A stretch of 64,000 nucleotides of DNA from Bacteroidales bacterium (lineage in GTDB: Bacteria; Bacteroidota; Bacteroidia; Bacteroidales; F082): NCBI GenBank assembly GCA_019454985.1, contig JACFNF010000011.1, positions 1-64,000 on the forward strand, read 5' to 3'. The stretch's first letter is position 1. Each line of letters opens with the position of its first letter. Positions 8,080 through 17,116 of the stretch are shown piece after piece. A program made the translations under genes and the position numbers. The notes under the pieces were generated by a model. The model saw nothing but the letters and a program-made list of their open reading frames with translations. It ran no database searches and was not told where the DNA came from.

Positions 8080-11019
8080 TTAAAATTCAACATTCAAACC
8101 CAATACAACCGAGCGCGACTGGGGATAGGTTCCGTAATCAATCCCTTGTTCAACAGCGCTGGTTCCAAAAGCATTCACTTCGGGGTCAAAGCCGCTATAG
8201 CGGGTAAGGGTGATCAGGTTGCGACCGGTGACGTAAACCGACATATCTTTGATAAACTTCACTTTTGAGGTTTTGTCGAACACCTTGTAAGACAGGGTGA
8301 TGGATTTTAGCCGGAGGTACGAGCCATCTTCGATGAAACGGCTTGAGTTGCGCACATTGTTGATGTTTCCCGAACGGGGGATATCGGTAATATCGCCAGG
8401 CTTTTTCCAGCGATCAAGCACGGCAATGGATTGATTTTTGCTGTCGATCATTCCTTCTAAGTCAATACGGGTGGCATTGTAAATATCGTTGCCATAGCTA
8501 CCCTGGATAAAGAAATTAAGATCGAACTTCTTGTAATTAAAGGTATTAGTAAACCCAAAGATGAAATCAGGCTGTGGGTTTCCGATTACGGTGCGATCGC
8601 CTGTGTCGAATATACCGTTGTTGTTGAGGTCTTTATACTTCATGTTGCCGGTTTGCGGATCAACTCCATCGGCCACATAACCGAAAAAGCTCCCCAAAGG
8701 TAAACCTGCACGGAGGATGGTTACGTCCTGGTTGTTGCTGTAGATGCGGCCATAATAATAAACCTTGGTATAGTCAAGATCGGTCACCTTGTTGCGGTTG
8801 AACGACATATTGAAATCGCTTGTCCAGCGCCATTTTTTATCAACGTTCACTGTATTGATGTTAAACTCAATCCCTTTATTTTCTGTTTTACCGGCATTGG
8901 TCATGATGGTGGTGATGGGCAGGGAACTCGAGAGACGGACATTGAGAAGCACATCATTGGTTTTTTTCATATAGGCGTCAAAATTCACGTTCACCCTGTA
9001 GTTGAACATACTCAGATCGAAACCAATGTTGGACTGCGCTGTAGTTTCCCAACGCAAGTCGGGATTTCCGTATGTAACCTGAACGGCTGAAGGACCTGAG
9101 AGCGGATTGGTAGCCTGAGTACGGTAATAATTCACCAATCCATAACGGGCATAGGTGGGGATACCTTCCTGATTGCCCACTTTACCCCAGCCTCCTCTCA
9201 GCTTGAGGTCGTTGATCTGGCTGATGCCTTTCATAAAACTTTCCGAGGTAAGTCTCCACCCTGCAGAGAAAGAGGGCATGAAACCCCAGGGGTTGGCCAA
9301 TTTTGATGAGCCATCGTAGCGCATACTGGCCGTGAGGTAATATTTGTTGTTGAAATCATACGCAGCCTGACCAAAGAAAGAGGCAATTGTCCACTGTGTT
9401 TCATATGAGCTTCCGGTGACTTTGTTGGCAGAATTTACCGTGGTGATACTCACATCGGCAGGGAAATCGGTTCCTTCCACATAGGTCTGATGCCAGGTAT
9501 TGCCTTGAATACTGCTTCCGCCCATGGCACTCAGGTTGTGCTGTGCAAAACTGTTTTTATAGGAGAGCGTGTTTTCCCAGAGATAAGTTGTCGAGTTTTG
9601 CTTGTCCGAACGTCCGATACCGTTTTCTGAACGCCCATAATTGGTTCTGAATGGGTCGAGGTAGTAATCCCACTGATGCGACATGAAGTCAATCCCTGCG
9701 TTGGAACGGAAAGTAAGTGTGCGGTGAAGCTTGACATCGGCGGCCACAGTACCAAACAGTTGATTGTCAATGGAAGTCTGTTTTGGCCCTTCCATATAGG
9801 CCACCGGATTTTCCCAAGAGGGTTGAAAGGGGTTGGGGTCGAACCATCCGCTGCCGTCGTTTTTGTAAACTCCCAGAAAAGGAGGAGTGTTCAAGGCGCT
9901 CATGATGACGCCTCCTCTGCCCGAGCTCAGGTTGTCGGGTGTATCTTTGGTGTTGAGGTTCATCAGGTTCAGATTGGTCGAGATCTTGAGCCAGTCGTTC
10001 ACCTGATTGTCAATGTTGATGCGCGAAGTGACACGGTCGAAACGAGCTGGTTTTACTATTCCCTGATCCGAAAGATAGCCTAACGAGATATAATGGGTTG
10101 ACTTACCGGAGCCGCCGGTCACGGCAATCTGATGCGACATGGTGCTTCCGGTTCCAAAGACATAGTCCTGCCAGTTGTTGAATTTTGTTTGGGAAGGATC
10201 GAGGCCGCCAGGCATAATTTCTTCCATCAATTGCCTGTACTGTTTGGTATTCAGCACTTCGATGGTGCGACGAATGTCGGAAATGCCGTAATAGGCATTG
10301 TAGCGGATGCTGGATTTGTTTTCCTCGCCTTTTCGCGTAGTGATAATCACAACACCGTTGGCTGCTCTGGCACCATAGATGGCAGCCGAGGAAGCATCTT
10401 TCAGAATGCTCATGCTCACGATATCGGAGGGATTGATCCCACGGATATCGGTGGTTGGGAAGCCGTCTACCACATAGAGTGGTTCGTTTCCGGCTATGGC
10501 AGAGGTGGTTCCACGCACGCGCACGGCTAATCCTGCCCCGGGCTTACCTGATGGCTGAACCACCTGCACCCCTGCAGCCTTGCCCTGAAGACCTTCGGCT
10601 GCCGAAACCAACGGACGTTCTTTGAGTGATTTTTCGTCAACAACAGAAACAGCCGTGGTCAGATCTTTCTTTTTTTGTGTCCCGTAGCCGACAACGACTA
10701 CCTCGTTGAGCACTTCAACGTCTTCTTCCAGAATAATATCAAGGATCTTTTTGCCGGCCGGATTCACGATTTGTTCAACATAGCCGACAAAGGAAAATTT
10801 GACCAATTCATTGGTCACATTGATTTCGTATCGGCCGTCAATATCGGTAACGGTTCCCGAGAGTGTTCCCACCAATGAAACATTCACTCCGGGAAGAGGG
10901 TCGCCGTTGGTATCTTTCACCGTTCCACTGAGCTTGCGGCTCTGGGCCGATGCTGCGAGAGTGAGCAGCAGGAGAAAAAACAACGGGAGTTTTTTCAGAA
11001 AATCAGTAAAGTTTTGCAT
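8080..11019 (-). CDS. susC-like: SusC/RagA family TonB-dependent transporter
   Basis: 979 residues: a signal peptide (about 1-25), a carboxypeptidase-regulatory-like domain (SGTVKDTNGDPLPGVNVSL), the SusC signature VVVVGYGTQKKKDLT, a plug domain (VRVRGTTS, PLYVVDGFP, SILKDASSAAIYGARAANG) and a 22-strand-type barrel ending GLNVEF. It imports oligosaccharides across the outer membrane with energy from TonB-ExbBD, together with the SusD encoded next. It follows the PKD lipoprotein gene but is separated from it by a strong hairpin plus T tract. The first SusC of the locus has a recognisably different sequence, so this is not a recent duplication. Confidence 0.95.
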   Translation of the reverse strand: MQNFTDFLKKLPLFFLLLLTLAASAQSRKLSGTVKDTNGDPLPGVNVSLVGTLSGTVTDIDGRYEINVTNELVKFSFVGYVEQIVNPAGKKILDIILEEDVEVLNEVVVVGYGTQKKKDLTTAVSVVDEKSLKERPLVSAAEGLQGKAAGVQVVQPSGKPGAGLAVRVRGTTSAIAGNEPLYVVDGFPTTDIRGINPSDIVSMSILKDASSAAIYGARAANGVVIITTRKGEENKSSIRYNAYYGISDIRRTIEVLNTKQYRQLMEEIMPGGLDPSQTKFNNWQDYVFGTGSTMSHQIAVTGGSGKSTHYISLGYLSDQGIVKPARFDRVTSRINIDNQVNDWLKISTNLNLMNLNTKDTPDNLSSGRGGVIMSALNTPPFLGVYKNDGSGWFDPNPFQPSWENPVAYMEGPKQTSIDNQLFGTVAADVKLHRTLTFRSNAGIDFMSHQWDYYLDPFRTNYGRSENGIGRSDKQNSTTYLWENTLSYKNSFAQHNLSAMGGSSIQGNTWHQTYVEGTDFPADVSITTVNSANKVTGSSYETQWTIASFFGQAAYDFNNKYYLTASMRYDGSSKLANPWGFMPSFSAGWRLTSESFMKGISQINDLKLRGGWGKVGNQEGIPTYARYGLVNYYRTQATNPLSGPSAVQVTYGNPDLRWETTAQSNIGFDLSMFNYRVNVNFDAYMKKTNDVLLNVRLSSSLPITTIMTNAGKTENKGIEFNINTVNVDKKWRWTSDFNMSFNRNKVTDLDYTKVYYYGRIYSNNQDVTILRAGLPLGSFFGYVADGVDPQTGNMKYKDLNNNGIFDTGDRTVIGNPQPDFIFGFTNTFNYKKFDLNFFIQGSYGNDIYNATRIDLEGMIDSKNQSIAVLDRWKKPGDITDIPRSGNINNVRNSSRFIEDGSYLRLKSITLSYKVFDKTSKVKFIKDMSVYVTGRNLITLTRYSGFDPEVNAFGTSAVEQGIDYGTYPQSRSVVLGLNVEF

Positions 11020-11049
11020 ATTGTTGTCATTCGTTGTTTTAATTTGTTG

Positions 11050-11092
11050 AAAAAAAAACCAGGAGAAGGGTTATACCCCATTCCCCTGGTTT
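11050..11092 (-). terminator. Intrinsic terminator between the PKD lipoprotein and susC genes
   Basis: Inverted arms around ACCAGG and CCTGGT with one mismatch and one bulge, spanning 11059-11092, followed on the minus strand by nine T residues (11058-11050). The susC ATG is about 30 nt further on, with no -7 box between, so downstream expression would need read-through. Confidence 0.75.
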
Positions 11093-11108
11093 AAGACTTA
11101 AAGATCAA

Positions 11109-12893
11109 TTATCTTACCATAACCATTGTCCAGGAAGCTCCTCCTGAATGGTCGCCCGAGATGTCAACGGATACAATAAGGGTTTCAACTGTTCCATTGT
11201 TTGAATAGCCCATTACTTCGTAGCGGTTTGTTGGGTTTCCGCCATTTGGTGGGTTTGCGCCGTTAGCGTTTTCACCGCCGTAATAGCCTTTCATGAATCC
11301 AATGAATGCAGCCCTTGTAGCGCTGTTGGTCAGTTCAATAATGGCGCGGTTTCCACCCGAAGCCGGGGTGAAGGTGTAGGTGTGTGCATCATCGCCAAGA
11401 GCGCTGCCGAAATAAGCCCCATTGCCGCTGGCGGCAATTTCTTCATCGGTGATACAGCCGTTGGTTCCGCCAAAGTAGCCGTCGTTGCGGGTCGAGCCTT
11501 TGGTGTCGTAGGTGAATTTGCCATCGGCATGGAAAGTAAACTCATCGTCAACCATACACGACCAGTCGTCAGGTGTTCCGGCTGCCGAGCCGTCAAGGAA
11601 GCCAACGGGTGTCTGCCACCATGAAGGATCGCCCATTCCGGGTCCTACATAAATGGAATTGGGAGCAACACGGATTCTCCAGGGAGCTCCTTGCAGAATT
11701 TCGTTGGTAAGTTCTACTGTTGAGACCATAATGTCTACAGTTTTTACATTGGTACCCAATTCATTGGTTGCGGTGAGCGACACAGTGAAGTTGCCATCGG
11801 AAGCAAAAGTGTGGGTTGGGTTAGTTTCGGTTGAAGTACTGCCGTCGCCAAAATCCCAGAGATAGCTTGTGGCATAATTCGAAGTATTTGTGAATGTAGC
11901 GGTGCGGCCATCAAGCACATAGGTGAAGTTGGCTGCCGGCTGGTTGCCCGGAATCGGGGGTTCATCGGCCGGGTTGTCGTAGTGTACGAGAACAAACCGC
12001 CAGTAACCACCATCGGAATCGTCCCATTTGTACTGGCCCTGAACAATCAGTGTGTCGGTAGTACCATCATAAAGCGAGATAATGCTATAAGTGATAGATT
12101 CAGGCATCTCAATCGGACTGGAAGCGATTACTTCTTTTCCATTTCCGAGTTTCTCAAAGCCAATGAAAGCGCCTTTACCAATTGCGGTGATTTTGTTGTT
12201 GGCTCCATCTAATTCAAAAGCATAGGTTCCGCCGCCCCAGGCTGAGAAGTCTTCGCCGGCAGCGCCTACCATTGGATCAGAAGTGCTGGCGCAAATATTG
12301 GCCGGAACATAAATTCCGCCCTCAGCCCAATAATCGCCTTTGCGGTCAATGATCAGTTTACCATCGCGGGTGAAGGTGAATTCATCATTGAGCATACAGG
12401 GCCTGTTGGCCAGTTCGTCGTTGTTGAGTCCCATAGCCCACCAAATTTCGTTATGAGCCCAGGGGCCAACTTCAAGAGGATAAACACCGCCCGAAACATC
12501 GCGCAGGAGTTTCCAGGTTTTGCTGCTTTCGCCAACAAGACGTGTAAGCATTTCGTTGGGGTCGGCAATGGTTACTTTCTTGGTGTAAACATCCGTTGTA
12601 GTTCCTTTCTGCGAGGTAGCAGTCAGTTTTACGGTGTATTCACCAACAGCAGCATAGGTGTGAACAGGGTTCGTTTCGGTTGAAAGAGCAGTGCCATCAC
12701 CAAAATCCCATGACAAGGCAGAAAAATTCTGCGATTCATTGGTAAATTCCACTTTCTTGAAGTCGTTGTCATCAATTTTAAAAGTGAAACTGGCAATGAC
12801 ATCCGGTTCGGGGTCGTCTTTCTTACACGAAGTAAACGGAACGAGCAGCACTGTTAGCAGTAGTGCCAGACTGATTCTAAGTGTTTTTTTCAT
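11109..12893 (-). CDS. PKD-domain surface lipoprotein, putative glycan-binding protein with internal duplication
   Basis: 594 residues with a lipoprotein signal (FTSC, Cys23) and negatively charged residues after it, as in Bacteroidetes surface lipoproteins. It is built as two repeats of [PKD domain + about 190-residue beta-rich module]: PKD 1 at about 33-110 and PKD 2 at about 320-390, both with WDFGDG and (N)P(V/T)HT(Y/F). Modules at about 115-305 and 396-594 share CM(L/V)(N/D)DEFTF, DGK and AFIGF. It sits where SusE/SGBP-type accessory binding proteins are found, but first in its transcription unit rather than after SusD. Likely role: surface capture of the beta-glucan. The modules might instead be enzymatic, but I see no catalytic signature. 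Confidence 0.75.
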   Translation of the reverse strand: MKKTLRISLALLLTVLLVPFTSCKKDDPEPDVIASFTFKIDDNDFKKVEFTNESQNFSALSWDFGDGTALSTETNPVHTYAAVGEYTVKLTATSQKGTTTDVYTKKVTIADPNEMLTRLVGESSKTWKLLRDVSGGVYPLEVGPWAHNEIWWAMGLNNDELANRPCMLNDEFTFTRDGKLIIDRKGDYWAEGGIYVPANICASTSDPMVGAAGEDFSAWGGGTYAFELDGANNKITAIGKGAFIGFEKLGNGKEVIASSPIEMPESITYSIISLYDGTTDTLIVQGQYKWDDSDGGYWRFVLVHYDNPADEPPIPGNQPAANFTYVLDGRTATFTNTSNYATSYLWDFGDGSTSTETNPTHTFASDGNFTVSLTATNELGTNVKTVDIMVSTVELTNEILQGAPWRIRVAPNSIYVGPGMGDPSWWQTPVGFLDGSAAGTPDDWSCMVDDEFTFHADGKFTYDTKGSTRNDGYFGGTNGCITDEEIAASGNGAYFGSALGDDAHTYTFTPASGGNRAIIELTNSATRAAFIGFMKGYYGGENANGANPPNGGNPTNRYEVMGYSNNGTVETLIVSVDISGDHSGGASWTMVMVR

Positions 12894-12958
12894 GACTGAA
12901 AATTGTGGTTAATAATGATAATTAAGTTGATTAAATGATGTTTGTCTTATTCTATTTT

Positions 12959-12966
12959 CAAAAATA
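12959..12966 (-). promoter_or_regulatory. -7 box for the PKD-susC-susD-GH30 transcription unit
   Basis: TATTTTTG on the minus strand fits TAnnTTTG and is 66 bp upstream of the lipoprotein ATG. It lies in the 247-bp gap that splits the locus into two units. No -33 TTTG is at standard spacing. Confidence 0.45.
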
Positions 12967-13140
12967 CGTTTATTTCAAAGATTGAGTGGCTTTTTTTTGA
13001 ATTTTTAAACAAGATGCACTTCAGACCATAAAAAGTTGCGCAATCGTTAGCATTTTATGCTTTAGGCAGTATTTTTTGTTTGTGATAGAGGTTTCGTTAA
13101 TACTAATCTTTGTATTTAAATTAGGTGTTACATCAACATT

Positions 13141-14673
13141 TTAATTTGCCGGTTGAAATACCCTGACATAGTCAACCAACATTGTTTGCGGGAACTGTGT
13201 TGTGGCATCGGGGCTCCCGGGCCAGTTACCGCCAACGGCTACGTTCATGATGAAAAACTGCGGAAGTTTGAATGCCTCGAAATTGATGTCAGTGTCTTTA
13301 ATTGAGAAGAACGGTTGATAGTCCACATACCAGGTCATGCCATATTCGCTCCAAAGCAGGGTGAAGATGTGGAATTTTTCATTAAATCCTTCCGAACCGG
13401 CCAGGGTGGTGCTGCTGCCCGTATAGCGATGCCCTCCCTTATCGTAGTGGATCGTTCCATGTACTTCGTTAGCTTTATGACCAAGATATTCCATAATGTC
13501 TATTTCGCCGCAACGGGGCCAGCTTATTGCCGAAATATTGTTGCCAAGGGTCCACAATGCAGGCCAGATACCTTTTCCGATAGGCATTTTCGCACGAAAA
13601 TCAATGCGTCCGTATATAAAAGTCTTTTTGTCTTTTGACAATAGCCGTGCCGACCTGTAGGTGTTGTATGCTTTGGTTGCAACGATATGCAGCTTCCCAT
13701 CCTGTACAAAAGAATTTTCCGACAGAGAGGTGTAAACCTGAAGCTCATTGTTTCCCCATCCGCCTCCGCCGATATCGTAACCCCAATTTTGGGTGTTGAT
13801 GCTTGTACCGCTAAATTCGTCGGCCCAAATCAAGTTGAAACCTTCGTAATTTTCAGGAGTGATGTAGCCATCCTCCTGCAATTCAGGAATAAAAGAATCG
13901 TCGTTATCAATGACGGCCGTGATGTCTTCAGGGACGAATGTCGCATTCTGAATGTCGGAGAAATGAATAAAAAAGCCTTCGTCAAACTCCATGACTTCAT
14001 CGCCCAGAATCGTAATGCTGATTTGTTTTTCAGTTTCTCCGGGATTGAAGACCAGTGTATTATCAGCACTGCCCACATAATCCAGCCCGTCTTTAGCAGT
14101 TCCATCGGCCGTGCTCCACTTGATGCTTACGGGCAGGGTAGAGGCTCCATTAAGCTTTACAGCAAAAGTCAACACATTGTCGCTATTGCCTTCGGCTTGC
14201 CTGACCCGAAGCGGATAGCTGAGTTCAGGAATAAAAACATCGTCGTTCAAAATCACAATATCGCACTGGTTTAATAAAGGTTGTGCGTTGATGACCTTAG
14301 TAATCATCAATTGAAAAGCCTCATTTTCCTCGTAAATCTCATCGCCTATGATTTCGATTTTGATTTCTTTTTCGATTTCACCCGGAAGAAAAATGAGTTC
14401 GCTCTCAGGGATTCCTATATAATCCTCATCGGCTAGAGCTGTACCATCCATGGTTTGGTATTTTACCGTAACATCTTTGTCATAATCGTGGCTGAGCTTA
14501 AGCATGAGACTAAGAAAATGATTGCCCTCATTGCCTTCCAGAGTGCTCATGGTGGAATCAAAGCTGAGGTTCGGTATTGGTTTTTCTTCTTTCTTGCAGG
14601 AATTTATCCCAAGAATGGCCAATATCCAAAAACTAAGAATAATCAAGCGTAGGGGAGAAAAATTGGTGTTCAT
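13141..14673 (-). CDS. GH16 beta-1,3-glucanase-like lipoprotein with two Calx-beta domains
   Basis: 510 residues. Lipoprotein signal (GINSC, Cys26), then two Calx-beta domains (about 35-146 and 150-258; TADGTAKDGLDYVG, FNPGETEKQISITILGDE, IDNDD), then a GH16 jelly roll (about 270-508). The catalytic strand reads GEIDIMEYLG (Glu390, Asp392, Glu395, the ExDxxE form), with GWGNNELQ and AVGGNWPGSP also present, as in laminarinases. It would cut beta-1,3-glucan at the cell surface, with the Calx-beta domains as a Ca-binding spacer that lifts the enzyme off the membrane (inference). It ends the first transcription unit of the locus, 6 bp after the simpler GH16 gene. Confidence 0.9.
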   Translation of the reverse strand: MNTNFSPLRLIILSFWILAILGINSCKKEEKPIPNLSFDSTMSTLEGNEGNHFLSLMLKLSHDYDKDVTVKYQTMDGTALADEDYIGIPESELIFLPGEIEKEIKIEIIGDEIYEENEAFQLMITKVINAQPLLNQCDIVILNDDVFIPELSYPLRVRQAEGNSDNVLTFAVKLNGASTLPVSIKWSTADGTAKDGLDYVGSADNTLVFNPGETEKQISITILGDEVMEFDEGFFIHFSDIQNATFVPEDITAVIDNDDSFIPELQEDGYITPENYEGFNLIWADEFSGTSINTQNWGYDIGGGGWGNNELQVYTSLSENSFVQDGKLHIVATKAYNTYRSARLLSKDKKTFIYGRIDFRAKMPIGKGIWPALWTLGNNISAISWPRCGEIDIMEYLGHKANEVHGTIHYDKGGHRYTGSSTTLAGSEGFNEKFHIFTLLWSEYGMTWYVDYQPFFSIKDTDINFEAFKLPQFFIMNVAVGGNWPGSPDATTQFPQTMLVDYVRVFQPAN

Positions 14674-14679
14674 ATCTGT

Positions 14680-15534
14680 TTATTTTTGAATCATTGGATA
14701 AAAACGCACGTAATCCACTTCCATGCTCACCGGAAAAATGGAATTGTCCACACCCTGTTGTCCGCCCCAATCGCCTCCGATGGCCAGATTGAGCAGAAGA
14801 TGAAACCGCTTGTCGAAAGGCCAGGCTTTGTAACCGGTTCCATCATTCAAACTGGTGAAAATTTGAATGTTGTCAATAAATCCACGAATAGCGTAAGGTG
14901 TCCAGTCAATACGATAGAGATGAAAATCGGTGGTGGCATTTTCAATGATTTTGCTTGCCGACCGTTGGGTTCCGATACGCCAGAAATAGGCTTCGCTGTG
15001 GGTCGTAATAAGTATCCTGTTTGGGTCGAATCCCACATGTTCCATGATGTCAATCTCGCCCGACGAAGGCCATCCGCCATACTCCCAGTCGGTTGGGAGC
15101 ATCCAGATGGCAGGCCATGTGCCGCGACCGGCAGGAATTTTGGCTCTCACTTCAACCCGACCATAAAGCAGGTCGCCTTTGTATTTTGAGACCAATCGTG
15201 CGGAGGTGTATTCCTTTTGTTCAAAGTTTTCTTTGCGTGCTGTGATACTGAGCACTCCATTGTCAACAAAAGCATTTTCGGCGCGATCGGTATAATATTG
15301 CAACTCATTGTTGCCCCATCCATGGCCGCCAAGGTCGTAACTCCATTTCAAGGGGTCAGGAACACCTTGATAATCAAATTCATCAGCCCAGGATGGTTCT
15401 GATTCAAATTCCCAGCCTAAGTCTTGAGGTGGGCCTGGAATAATGATGTTGGGTTTTTTGATGGTATCCTGACCTGCACAACCCTGAACCAGAATGGTGA
15501 AGAGAAAGAGGGGAAGAAAAAGCCTGATTTTCAT
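14680..15534 (-). CDS. GH16 laminarinase-like lipoprotein
   Basis: 284 residues from the ATG at 15534. A start 21 codons upstream is in frame but adds sequence lying in the intergenic hairpin and in front of a complete lipoprotein signal (VQGC, Cys19). A single GH16 domain follows: WADEFDYQG, GWGNNELQYYT, RGTWPAIWMLP, catalytic GEIDIMEHVG (Glu160, Asp162, Glu165), AIGGDWGGQQG. The layout is that of bacterial endo-beta-1,3-glucanases. It follows SusD and precedes the longer GH16, so the operon carries two surface endoglucanases, one bare and one on a Calx-beta stalk. Confidence 0.92.
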   Translation of the reverse strand: MKIRLFLPLFLFTILVQGCAGQDTIKKPNIIIPGPPQDLGWEFESEPSWADEFDYQGVPDPLKWSYDLGGHGWGNNELQYYTDRAENAFVDNGVLSITARKENFEQKEYTSARLVSKYKGDLLYGRVEVRAKIPAGRGTWPAIWMLPTDWEYGGWPSSGEIDIMEHVGFDPNRILITTHSEAYFWRIGTQRSASKIIENATTDFHLYRIDWTPYAIRGFIDNIQIFTSLNDGTGYKAWPFDKRFHLLLNLAIGGDWGGQQGVDNSIFPVSMEVDYVRFYPMIQK

Positions 15535-15551
15535 ACTTCGTTTTTTCAAAG

Positions 15552-15582
15552 AGAGGGGCTGCCGGATACAGCAGCCCACTCT
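15552..15582 (-). promoter_or_regulatory. Hairpin between susD and the first GH16 gene
   Basis: GGGCTGC and GCAGCCC arms (15556-15562, 15571-15577), extended by AGAG/CTCT with a one-base bulge. No T tract follows on the minus strand, so it is more likely an mRNA stability or processing element than a terminator. Confidence 0.5.
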
Positions 15583-15611
15583 GCTCACTAACCACAAAAC
15601 AATACCAATAG

Positions 15612-17096
15612 CTAGTAATTGGGATTCTGTTTCAGTTTGGTGCCATTGAGTTCTGACAAGGGAATGGGAAGCAATTCGTGTTTCCCGGCAATGAAACCCC
15701 TGTCGGCCAATACGTTGGCTGCTTTACCGGTGCGAAGCAGATCGAAAAAGCGATGTCCTTCAGTGGCCAACTCAAGGCGACGTTCAGTATAGATATTATC
15801 GAGGGTTGCAGGAGCTGGAGCTAAACCAACCCTTTGTCTGACAAGATCGAGATAGGTTTGTGCATTGCCGTTATTGCCGCTACGCAGATAGGCTTCGGCA
15901 GCCATCAGGCAAACATCGGCCAGACGAATCTCGATGTAGTTGGTAGGCCATTCCAATACGGGATCACCAGTTCCATGCCCGAAGAATTCCTGTAGCGGGG
16001 CATATTTCTGAATGAAATAGCCGGTATTTTGATAGCCTTTTTCGTAAGAGGCTACGCCGGCTTTTTCAAGACTGTCAATGTTGGCAATGGTAGATCTGTA
16101 TCGGGGGTCATTTTTCAGCAGGTTCACGGTTCCCATAGTGATAGGATTAAAGCCCCATCCGGCCTTGTATGTAGGTCCGTTGTAGGCTCGTGGACCACAC
16201 ATTTGCGTGAAAATATGTCCTTCACCTGCCGGAGGCCAGGGCCCCCAGTAACCTACTGCTGCCGAGGTGTGTGTGATTTCAAAGATGGATTCGGCATTGA
16301 ACTTGTTATCAGGTCTGAAAATGTCGCCATATTTTTCCAAAAGGTGATACACGCCGCTTTTGTAAACAGCATCAAAAAGCTCGGCAGCTTCATCCATACG
16401 GCTTTCATTGTTTTGGGTCAGGATCACCTTGCCAAGCAGGGCCTGAGCTGCTCCTTTCGTGATACGTCCGTTTTCATCAACAGGAACGGTGAGTGGCAAA
16501 TTAGGAATGGCAGCTTTCAGGTCAGCCTCAATTTGTTCGTACACCTTTTCTGGAGCAACCTGTTCAACGTTAAATACTTCTGTTGGAGTTAACGGACTGG
16601 TGATCAACGGAATATTGCGGAACAAACGAACGAGGTCAAAGTAATAATATGCGCGCAAAAAACGAGCTTCTGCGCGAAATCGTTCGCGCAATGCATCATT
16701 CATGGTGGCACCGTCAATTTTGTTGAGCAGGACATTGGTGCGATAGACGCCGGCGTAGTTCCTGGCCCAAAAATCGGCCTGTGGCCCGACAGCAGGATCA
16801 AGAGTGTAGCTGCTCCAGGCTTCCCATGTGGCACGGTCGCCATATGAGCCACCACCGGCATAACACTCGTCGGAAGCAGAATTTAAGAGTCCGACCTTGC
16901 TCGAATAATCTTTCACAACTTCCCACCCAAGCGGGTCGTACGCAGCCACTAAGCCGGAATAAACCTCATCGGCATTTTGATAATAATTATCTTCGAGGGT
17001 AGTTCCTTTAGGTTTGACCTCAAGCCAGTCCTTGCCGCATGAGTTCAGAATCAGCAGGGTGATCAGGACAAACGGGATATATTTTAGTGTTTTCAT
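15612..17096 (-). CDS. susD-like: SusD/RagB family outer-membrane glycan-binding lipoprotein
   Basis: 494 residues; lipoprotein signal with lipobox LNSC (Cys20), then GKDWLEVKPKGT. SusD hallmarks include FRAEARFLRAYYYFDLVRLF, RLADVCLMAAEAYLRSGN, RRLELATEGHRFFDLLRTG and the ending LLPIPLSELNG. It partners the SusC encoded 20 bp upstream. The residues that bind sugar in SusD proteins are not conserved enough to read the ligand from sequence; the beta-glucan assignment comes only from the neighbouring GH16 and GH30 genes. Confidence 0.95.
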   Translation of the reverse strand: MKTLKYIPFVLITLLILNSCGKDWLEVKPKGTTLEDNYYQNADEVYSGLVAAYDPLGWEVVKDYSSKVGLLNSASDECYAGGGSYGDRATWEAWSSYTLDPAVGPQADFWARNYAGVYRTNVLLNKIDGATMNDALRERFRAEARFLRAYYYFDLVRLFRNIPLITSPLTPTEVFNVEQVAPEKVYEQIEADLKAAIPNLPLTVPVDENGRITKGAAQALLGKVILTQNNESRMDEAAELFDAVYKSGVYHLLEKYGDIFRPDNKFNAESIFEITHTSAAVGYWGPWPPAGEGHIFTQMCGPRAYNGPTYKAGWGFNPITMGTVNLLKNDPRYRSTIANIDSLEKAGVASYEKGYQNTGYFIQKYAPLQEFFGHGTGDPVLEWPTNYIEIRLADVCLMAAEAYLRSGNNGNAQTYLDLVRQRVGLAPAPATLDNIYTERRLELATEGHRFFDLLRTGKAANVLADRGFIAGKHELLPIPLSELNGTKLKQNPNY

Positions 17097-17116
17097 CTTT
17101 AACTGAGTTTTTCTGA

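Noticed and set aside
13687-14274. 195-codon plus-strand ORF
   Set aside because: Antisense to the Calx-beta/GH16 gene; no recognisable motif.
16029-16592. 187-codon plus-strand ORF
   Set aside because: Antisense to susD; composition is that of the complementary strand of a real gene.
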